From contig OX377205.1 of assembly GCA_947396885.1 (NCBI GenBank), positions 98,996,428 through 99,060,427 of the forward strand: a stretch of DNA of 64,000 bases. Reading direction: 5' to 3'. The notes beneath the pieces are model-generated. The model was not told the origin of the DNA. It worked only from the letters and a program-made list of their open reading frames with translations, and ran no database searches. This document shows positions 56,660 through 64,000 of this stretch, piece by piece. Source of the DNA: Heligmosomoides polygyrus polygyrus (lineage: Eukaryota; Nematoda; Chromadorea; Rhabditida; Heligmosomidae). The stretch's first letter is position 1. Each line of letters begins with the position of its first letter. A program made the position numbers and the translations under genes.

Positions 56660-57240
56660 CGCCGACGGCCGCGCTCCTCTGGAACTCTGTGCACATTTAC
56701 TTTCGACCCAGTCGACCCGAATTGCCTGAATCACGTCGTCGTCGTCGGTCGGCTCCAAGCGTCGTTTCTCGCGTCTGCTTCTCGCCAGCAGACCTCTTCT
56801 CTACCGTCTACCCGCACTTTCCCGCTCTCTTCTTCGACTTTCAGTGATTTATTTGTTATGAAATGAATTGCTCGTTCTTCGGTTTTCTCCTCCTCCTCCT
56901 CCTCGCATTCCTTTGCCGAGTCGAATGTGTTTGATTAGGACTTGTGGGACAGTGACTGAACTTGTTGAACAAAAGACTGACTGATCGCGAATCTCGTTTC
57001 CACTTCTGGTGCTCTTTTGAGGCATTTATAGTGTTGTTATTATTATTTGTAAATATATAGTTGCTCCTTTATGTTTATGTTACTGATCTTTCTCTTGTCG
57101 TAGTTTCCAATATTTTTGATAAAAATTGTTTTTGAGAGAGCTATTTCAGAGCAGCTCATCGTACATAGTAAAAGAGTTGAGAGAGGATCTCTGCTACACA
57201 CAGAACCATCTTACAGTGAACTCCAGAAAAAATCAATAAA
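56660..57240 (+). other. 3' flank of the GRDP-like gene
   Basis: Contains no gene. The first AATAAA on the + strand that I see is at 57235-57240, 575 bp past the stop; nearer variants (AAATGAATT, GATAAA) are weaker. 3' end use is inferred. Confidence 0.4.
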
Positions 57241-57625
57241 ACCATCTATATTGGTTGACGGATCGATATGAATAACCTTTTACGAGGTCTGTCTACCAGC
57301 CATTAAATCCACGCGGCGCCCACCTAGAATTATCAGCTAAGGGCGAAAATCGATAAAACCTATCGATAGTGGCTGGTCAATCGATATTTTTTACTTGTTG
57401 TGAAATCGGTCCACCGAGTAACGCATTCACCTCGATTACTAATCTGTGGAGAAGAATCAATAACATCGATCGATAGCGGTTCATCTATCGATATCGTCTG
57501 CTACTCACGAGCTAACCCACCGGCTAGCACATCCACGCGATCTCTATTTCATGCGGTTATCTCCTGACAAAAATCGATAAAAATGATCGACATTAGTTGG
57601 CCGATCGATATTACATATGCGACGA
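57225..57625. repeat. ATCGAT-rich clustered repeats, block 3
   Basis: Units with AATCGATAAAACCTATCGAT (57348), ATCGATCGATAGCGG (57463) and AAAAATCGATAAAAATGATC (57570), spaced about 110-120 bp, similar to blocks 1 and 2. Confidence 0.65.
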
Positions 57626-57644
57626 TAGCGCCGCCGGATACTAG

Positions 57645-57721
57645 GACGAAGGATAGGAAGGACTCTTCCCCTATATAAGGAGTGGAGTTGGTTCAATAAA
57701 GATTCTACCCCCCCCCCCCCC
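57645..57721 (+). promoter_or_regulatory. LTR-like remnant with TATA box and AATAAA, ending in poly-C
   Basis: 'cccctatataaggagtggagttggttcaataaagattctac' is followed by a run of 15 C. The TATA and polyadenylation signals about 25 bp apart resemble the R region of an LTR. It directly precedes the Gypsy pol remnant. No second copy was found. Confidence 0.4.
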
Positions 57722-57723
57722 AC

Positions 57724-59594
57724 TTGTCTTCTGTGCCAGACGTAACTGGCGATCAGGATGAGATTGCGGAGCATTTGGCAAGATTGGGGAAGGTGTTAGA
57801 AAGACTAAGAAAAGCGGGATTCCGGTTGAAAAAAGAGAAATGCGAATTTATGAAAGAACGTGTGGAGTTTTTGGGACATGTAATAGATTCCCAGGGTATT
57901 CGCCCATCTCCTGGGAAAATTAAGGCTATGGTGAATATGCCGGAACCCAAGAACTTGAAAGAAGTAGAATCGTTCTTAGGGATGGTTCAGTATTATGGGA
58001 AATTTGTGCCAAATTTGGCAACACTGGCAGCACCGCTAAACGAGTTGCGTTGGAAGGGAGTACGGTGGGTGTGGGAACAGCGTCAGAAAGGCGCGTTCCA
58101 GAAGATAAAAAAAGCGCCTCACAGAGGCAGATGCGTTGATGCACTATAATCCTGAGATACCTGTAGTCTTAGCTACGGATGCATCGGAGTATGGATTGGG
58201 AACCGTGACATATCATAAATGGAGAATGCAGCAGAGGGAGTTATCGCGTATGCGTCGCGAGCATTGACTAAGGAGGAAAGGAATTATGCTCAGAATGAGA
58301 AGGAAGCGCTGGGTATAGTGTATGGAGTGGAGAAGATTAATCAGTTCCTTTACGGTAAGAAATTCACTTTGTTAACGGATCATCAACTGCTGGTGCGAAT
58401 ATTTGGTCCGAAGGCAGGAATTCCTACGGTAGCTGCAAAGAGACTACATAAATGGGGATTGAGGCTCATGGGATGCTCTTTCGATATAGAGTATAGGAAT
58501 ACTTCGGAATTTGGAAATGCTGATGGGCTATCACGGTTGCCCGATCCAAGCGAGCTCCCTAGCTCAGAAATGGTGATGAATGAAATGATTGTAAGGAGCT
58601 AGATAAACGAAGTATGGAAAAATTCGCCATTTGCGAAGCAAGAAATAGCTAAAGCGGTGCAGGAAGATAAAACATTAAAAGAGGTCTATGATAAGTTGAA
58701 GGCGGGATGGCAAGTACGGAAGGTGAATCCAAGGTTGCAGCCTTATGAGCAAAGGAAAATGGAGTTACCCATCCATAGAGGATGCCTGATGTGGAATAAT
58801 AGGGTGGTGGTGCCGCCTCAGTTCCGGAAGAAGGTGTTGCAAATGCTTCACTGCAGTCATTCTGGTAGAAACAGGATGTTAGGACTGGCAAGGAACAAGA
58901 TTTGGTATAAGGGAATGGAGAAGAATATAGAGGATTTGGTGAAATCTGTGACACTTGTGCAGTTTATGGTAATAATCCACCGAGAAGTCTGCTTCACCCC
59001 TGAGAAGAACCTGAAAAACCGTGGCAGCGGTTGCATATGGGTTTTGCAGAGATAAATGGGGCCATGTGGTTAATTGTGGTAGAGGCGAAGACAAAGTGGC
59101 CATAGGGCGTGGTGATGCAGTCCACAACGACAGGGAAGTTGTTGGAGGGGCTACGTCAACTATTCAGCACCCACGGCTTACCAGAGCAGATAGTTGCAGA
59201 TAACGGGCCACAATTCGCGTCTAAAGAGTACTCACGAGATAGAGCTATTGTGTTAACTTTAACACCGCTGTACCATCCAAATTCGAATGGAGAAGCTGAA
59301 CGTTTTGTTCAGACCTTCAAAAGAGGCATATATAGGGGCAAGCGGGATGGTAAGAAGGCGGTAGATATAGCCCGAGAGATGCTTTTCGAATACCGTGTAA
59401 CGCCTCATCCAGCTTCTAAAAAGGCACCGGCGGAGATGTTAATGGGGCGTAGGACCCGGACGGCGTTAGATATGGTAAGGTCGGATAGCACGGAAAAGCG
59501 AATGGATGAGTATCGGGTGAAAATGAAGGAATGGTACGTCGATTTACCTGAGTCCGCCCAGAGCAGGACCCAGCACGACTCCAGACTGGAGTGA
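57724..59594 (+). pseudogene. Ty3/Gypsy pol remnant (RT end, RNase H, integrase)
   Basis: Pieces in order: RT thumb (KKEKCEFMKERVEFLGHVID, SFLGMVQYYGKFVPNLA), then RNase H (about 58150-58560: [43 protein letters not shown]). Next comes the integrase zinc-binding region (58657-58990) and catalytic core (HGLPEQIVADNGPQF, YHPNSNGEAERFVQTFK), ending 59594. Frameshifts occur near 58130, 58210, 58950 and 59050. The first integrase Asp appears replaced by Gly (HMGFAEING). Not functional; the RT fingers/palm and any Gag are missing. Confidence 0.88.
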
Positions 59595-60240
59595 CCATGC
59601 ATGCTAAGGACTTACCAATCTGGCTCCTCGTCTCCAGTAGGCACAGGTGTCAATACTGGCTTACTTCCAATCCATATATATGCAGCATACCAATACAGCA
59701 GCAGATAAATATAGATAGAAGAGGCGATCATCGCTGAGATGAAGTGTAGATAGGAATGTCGCGTCAGCAGCCTGGAATGCAGATATATGGGGAGACTCGA
59801 TGGAAGGCGAGCCTTCCTATCAGGCTCGCAGCCCCCTTGCCTGCAGCTGGCTCTTGGTAGTCAACGGTGGGACGGTAAGGCCAGCGGGCCACTCCTGGAG
59901 CAGGGGTGATGGACGCGTGATGCCTAAAGGTCGGTGCTCTGCGGAGCGCGACCGCGCAGAACCCCTGTGGAAGTGTAGACTGACAGCAGCGCGCCCGGCG
60001 CGGGCGGACAGCACGATCGATAGGGTGCGCTGCTGCAGCAGGCCGTTCCGCATGCACCTCATCAGTATGCCGCTACGGGACGGGTGACCGCGGGGCACGG
60101 AATTGAGAGGGAGCGATAATCGCATTCGCGACATATGGTTCCCTCTAGTTATAACGCGTTTGAAGGGACCGGAGAAAACCCGCGTTACACTGGGAGTCGC
60201 GTTCTAACCTTTTTTACACTTATTTGGGCACATATTTATC
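59595..60240. other. Unassigned, possibly 3' end of Gypsy remnant
   Basis: GC-rich sequence with no gene. No duplicate of it occurs in the window, so an LTR cannot be shown. Confidence 0.3.
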
Positions 60241-60245
60241 TAAAT

Positions 60246-60541
60246 AAAGGATAAAGGATAAGGGACGGCGTTACTCAATCCTTTCTGGGATGCGCCAGTA
60301 CATTCTACTTCTACGGGACGTCGTGGAGGCGACACGAATGCGTATTTGGCCATACAATGACTTGCGGTGGCCAGCCGATGAACAATTCAGCGCTTTATCC
60401 TTCCCAGACAAGTCTGGTACCAATTCACCGACCCCGAGGGATGGAAGGCTTGGTTGGCCTGGGCGGGAAATCCGAACCAGGAACCTGGTATAGGGTGCAC
60501 GCGACAGTCGCACCTCCTCCGACTGCGCTATACGCGCCCCT
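60246..60541 (-). mobile_element. tRNA-derived SINE, copy 3
   Basis: Same body as copies 1 and 2; tail AAAGGATAAAGGATAAGGG at 60246 and head 'tgcgctatacgcgcccc' at 60524-60540. Target duplication is not clear. Confidence 0.88.
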
Positions 60542-60727
60542 AAAATCGCATATAACGACTAAATATGGCTATAGAGTTGAAATATGTTGCTATGAAGAGA
60601 GTGTGGAGGCAAAGAACAACTTTAGAATATTAATTAAGCCCTGTCATTAGAGATAACCTCTGTTATATGCATAAGTATGCCAGATGTATGTGAGGAATAA
60701 CTGAATAGCAGGGGTAGTTAAACGGGA

Positions 60728-62060
60728 TTTTATTTATTTATGCACAACGTGCGCCAATAAAAATAACCGGTGAAAAAAGAACTTTGACAAGGCCTAGACT
60801 TTTGCAGCAATTCAAAAGCCTAAATACAAAGAAAGGAGACTGCACGCACAACAAAACGTGTAGTGAGACTAAAAAGTATTACATGAATTAACTGAAAGGA
60901 ACATAAGCAAATTACTTTATTGTAAACTCGGATGCAGTGATTGATTTGGCAAACAGTATAGCTATGCTGTGATTCGCATAAAGTAGGAAATCACTTTTAA
61001 GCAGCTAGAGAGAAGGAAGCACCTAAGAGTACGGTCCTAATTCTGGTCATACCTAGGCTTTCGTTACGCTTCCATTCGAGGCTGCTTCCATGGTAACTGA
61101 GATAATCGAACCGAACTTGCAGTAGTACACTGTGACAATGTCAAGAATAAAGCTATATATATACATTATATATAAAGAAAACATAAATGTAAGACAAGGA
61201 AATATCGATGATTGGTTGCATAGGCTCCTCTAAACTTAAGCTTTGAACAACCGCCTAAAGCAGAAAAACAGAGCAGGCATAATGACGCATTAAGCATGAC
61301 AAAATAACACACAACACAAAAAAGTATAGGATCATAGTAACCACGGCACCACTTCTCAGGAAACTCGCGACTCATTGAGCACATGCTAACGGAGAGGTAG
61401 TTCTGCAGTCATCTGAACAGTGCTGAAACGCGGAATGATGATAGCCTAGAAAATTCAGGATTAGCAAAAATGCCGGTAGTTTAGTACGCGCGAAAGCCCT
61501 GACCTCATAAGGCTTTTTTTAAAAGCTTTAGCTGTGTTTGCTTGAAATAGTTCAACAGGAAGAAGACTCATCCATCTAGCACGTCGATGGAAAAAAGAAT
61601 GAAAAACAGTTGAGCAGTGTCTTCGATTTATCCTACTGTAATAGACAGTTAGGCTATTTATTTTAAGGCTAGTAGACATATAGACCCAGTACTTGCTCGA
61701 AAGTAGCTTATCCTCTCTTCTTAGAATACGGAAGCAGATACCATGTCAGCCACTAGTCTTCTGCATTGTAAGCAACGCATGGAAGGCAAGGCAGTGCGAT
61801 CAGAAGATCAGATCAGACCAGTTGTTTTGTATTATAGAATTCGGGTTAAAACTTTTTGAACTTTTCCGATCTTCATTTATTCTTCTTGACATAAGGATTC
61901 CAGAGTTGTGTGCAGTACTCAAGGTGTGGCATATGTACGTCTTGTAAAGACGTATCAATACTGCCGCATCGCAGCACTTAATATTACGTAAAGTCGTAAA
62001 TAGTGCACTATAAGCCTTTTTAGTTGAAAAGTCAACATGTTTCGAAAATTTGAGTTCCTG
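60728..62060 (-). mobile_element. Decayed CR1-like LINE 3' end
   Basis: On the minus strand, 61679-61461 encodes a C-terminal piece (RRARWMSLLPVELFQANTAK). Further up, 'ccttgagtactgcacacaactctgga' (inverse of 61900-61925) fits the Leu-Glu-Tyr-Cys-x-Gln-x-Trp motif. The 3' UTR runs to a TTTATTTATTTA tail near 60729. Many lesions. Confidence 0.7.
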
Positions 62061-62119
62061 TCTAAAAGCACAACGTGCAACCCAGTGTTGCTAGATTTCT
62101 TGTTGTGATCAAAACTATC

Positions 62120-62195
62120 GAGCCAGGCGGGACTTGAACCCCGCTCTCCCTGCTTGCGGGCAGGATTTGAGCCCACTGCACTATCAGCGCTGTTT
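62120..62195 (-). repeat. tRNA-like relic
   Basis: The minus strand has 'gatagtgcagtgggctcaaatc' and a B box GGTTCAAGTCC with a T-arm-like CGGGGTTCAAGTCCCGCC. The acceptor ends do not pair well. Probably a SINE head. Confidence 0.5.
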
Positions 62196-62730
62196 AGTCG
62201 CTTATCAGCACTCTTCCACGATATCGGGCTGTTGTGTGTGATCGAATAGCGCTGTTGCTGTAATCCTGTCTGCAAAGCAGAGGGTACAGGCATAAATTCT
62301 TTATGGTGCGAAAGTTCTGGTCGCAACAAACCATCATGCGACTGCACCAAACCTCTGTAGCGGCTGCTCTAGGCTTAAAACAAATGTATAGGGTATTGTT
62401 TTTAGTAATCTGAGCTTTAATCCACAACTTCTGATTGAGGAAACCCTCAGGCAACTTCTAACGACTACCGGGAGTCTTATACTGTGCTCGACATATTGCT
62501 GGCAATGAACACTTTTGTGGGCCGCGCACGCATGAAAAACGTCTACATGCATCTAATTCATTGTCGTACAGGTGCTGATCACGACTACGAACGAGACGAT
62601 AGGAGGGTGGGTCTGATCGTAGACGCGGACAGCATCTTGCTCGGCTTCATTTTCCGTGTGGGACCGGAACTGTGCCCGGATCGCGTTATAACGGGAGTCG
62701 TTTTGAACGCAGAGATCCTCCCAAGACCGC
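62196..62730. other. Unassigned segment
   Basis: The ORF 62484-63023 (+) runs from here into the palindrome at 62733 and has no recognisable motif. No repeat match is seen. Confidence 0.3.
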
Positions 62731-62732
62731 GC

Positions 62733-63026
62733 TATGCTGTTATACCCCCGCGGGAGCTTCCGCGGATGGGCGGAAATCGCGTTGGGACCCCGCACCGGGC
62801 CACTCGTCGCGGCCCGCCACGCCCGCCGTCCGCGGATCGCCTCCGACAGACAACGAGAGGGGTGTTATACTTCCCGCCCGCGGGAGGGCAGCCGTCCGCG
62901 GTGCACGCGGAGATCGGAGCGGGAAACGCGCTCCAATGCGACGCTAGCCGCCCCGGGACGACGACGGTCCGCGGTGCACCTTCCATCCGCGGACGTCCCG
63001 CGGATGCTCCTGCGGGAGTATAACAT
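62733..63026. mobile_element. GC-rich palindromic element with CCGCGG motifs
   Basis: The left end 'tgttatacccccgcgggagc' (62733-62752) pairs with the inverse near 63005-63024 (CTCCTGCGGGAGTATAACA). The interior is very GC-rich with several CCGCGG sites. A related piece lies at 33575-33720 (AAACGCGCTCCATTGCGACG there, AAACGCGCTCCAATGCGACG here). Confidence 0.7.
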
Positions 63027-63066
63027 AGGCCTATAACGGGACTAGCGTTGTATCCGACGCGTCTTA

Positions 63067-63202
63067 GGCCTTTTTCATATCGTCGCTCACCCCGAGCGAC
63101 GCCTAATGATATGCTCCCATATCGATTCCATCGCGCCGCCCGATCGATATGGGAGCATATCATTTGGCGTCGCTCGGGGTGAGCGATGGTATGACAAAGG
63201 CC
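63067..63202. mobile_element. Palindromic MITE (GGCCTTTTTCATAT type)
   Basis: Ends GGCCTTTTTCATATCGTCGC / inverse lie between TTA repeats (63064-63066, 63203-63205). The stem is CTCACCCCGAGCGACGCC; the centre has GGGAGCATATC halves around CATATCGATTCCATCGCGCC. 136 bp. Confidence 0.9.
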
Positions 63203-63294
63203 TTAAGCGGATTCAATTTGAACTGGCGTAAAGGTAAGCTGGCGGGAGCGTCTTATCCGCTGGCGTAATAACGGCAGAGAACTGTATAAGGTTT

Positions 63295-63780
63295 TTACAG
63301 GTACGAAGCGTAGTTTGGGGTGTAGGTGACGAAAATCGCATCGCCAGATCACGATCCGTTGATCTATGCTCCAGAAAGCGCGATTTTGGCGGTAGATCAC
63401 ACTCTTAGATCGTGCCCAAAATTCGCGCACAGTTCGCGCACAGAAGTAGTTTGGTGCGTAGGGGACGAAAATCGCATCGCCAGATCACGATCTGCTGATC
63501 TACGCTCGAGAAAGCGCGATTTTGGCGGTAGATCACAGTCTTAGATAGTGCCCAAAATTCGCGCACAGTTCGCGCACAGAAGCAGTTTGGTGCGTAGGTG
63601 ACGAAAATCGCATCGCCAGATCACGATCTGCTGATCTACGCTCGAGAAAGCGCGATTTCGGCGGTAGATCATAGTCTTAGATTGTGCCCAAAGTTCGCGC
63701 ACAAGGGCAGTTTGGAGCGTAGGTCACGAAAATCGCATTGCCAGATCACGGTCCGTTGATCTAGCTCGAAAAACCGCTAT
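63295..63780. repeat. Tandem repeat, about 136-bp units
   Basis: AGTTTGG marks at 63312, 63448, 63584 and 63709 are each followed by GACGAAAATCGCATCGCCAG, GATCTACGCTC and GCGATTTTGGCGGTAGATCA. A short internal duplication CGCGCACAGTTCGCGCACAG sits at the unit ends. The fourth unit is shorter and degenerate. Confidence 0.9.
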
Positions 63781-64000
63781 TTTCCGCTCCGTGGTGCAAA
63801 ACTTTTTTTGTTGAACCTGATACTATTTAGAAGCGGTGGGAATCCCTAGTCCTGACAAAATTTCTTTTTGCTGTGTGACCAAATGCAACGAGGGGGTCAG
63901 TCTTTTTCGAGGATGTTGATTTTTTTCCTGAGGTTGATGGCTTAACAGTGGGGAGTGAAGGTGCCTGCAGTCAGACGACGCTAGAGTGAAGGGGGACCGT

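Noticed and set aside
62484..63023. 179-codon ORF as a gene
   Set aside because: Its second half is the GC-rich palindrome, where open frames arise on both strands; no motif was found.
63295..63780. CRISPR-like array
   Set aside because: Units are similar across their whole 136 bp with no unique spacers, and the window is eukaryotic.

Overview
This is a eukaryotic, animal-type window with no prokaryotic layout. It holds one multi-exon host gene on the + strand (about 11984-56659). Its coding exons total only about 1.95 kb, and almost everything else is mobile DNA and repeats. By translating and joining exons I can build a 649-codon reading frame for a glycine-rich domain protein of the GRDP/DUF1399 type: two W-x-W/V-W-H-T-H motifs and a Cys-Gly tripeptide tail. 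All sixteen exon segments join in compatible phase. Nine of the fifteen acceptors end in TTCAG. With the CR1, RTE and mariner elements this suggests a nematode or another ecdysozoan, but I cannot name the species.

Layout. 1-11600: a long inverted repeat (arm A 1-1018; arm B 3338-3847 plus 11092-11600). Its loop holds a decayed mariner carrying a SINE, and arm B is split by a young 7.2-kb LTR retrotransposon that encodes Gag-protease but no polymerase. 11601-12085: upstream region and exon 1. Intron 1 (12086-17765): SINE, AT-rich repeats and a truncated CR1 LINE. Intron 3 (18715-33024): a full-length RTE LINE with a tRNA-like 5' end and a 17-bp target duplication, clusters rich in ATCGAT, a nested palindromic MITE, a nearly complete CR1 LINE and SINE pieces. 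Exons 4-5 (33025-33375) are followed by a 7.1-kb repeat-filled intron. Exons 6-12 (40523-46689) and 13-14b (50207-50752) are separated by tandem repeats, MITEs and an intact mariner transposase. Intron 15 (50753-56507) carries a foldback element, a mariner inside a MITE and a long array of TACGG-rich repeats. Exon 15 (56508-56659) ends the gene. 57240-64000: another ATCGAT cluster, a broken Gypsy pol, a SINE, a decayed CR1 tail, two palindromic elements and a 136-bp tandem array.

The most unusual non-host structure is a set of about 130-bp, nearly fully palindromic MITEs. They share TIRs of the GGCCCCGTTTATACTT type and a 3-bp TWA target duplication, but have different stem sequences and a conserved ATCGAT-bearing centre. 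At least ten occur here. One has its empty site preserved in sibling tandem copies, one is nested in another copy, and one contains a mariner. No feature was checked against databases; all calls rest on reading and translating the sequence.
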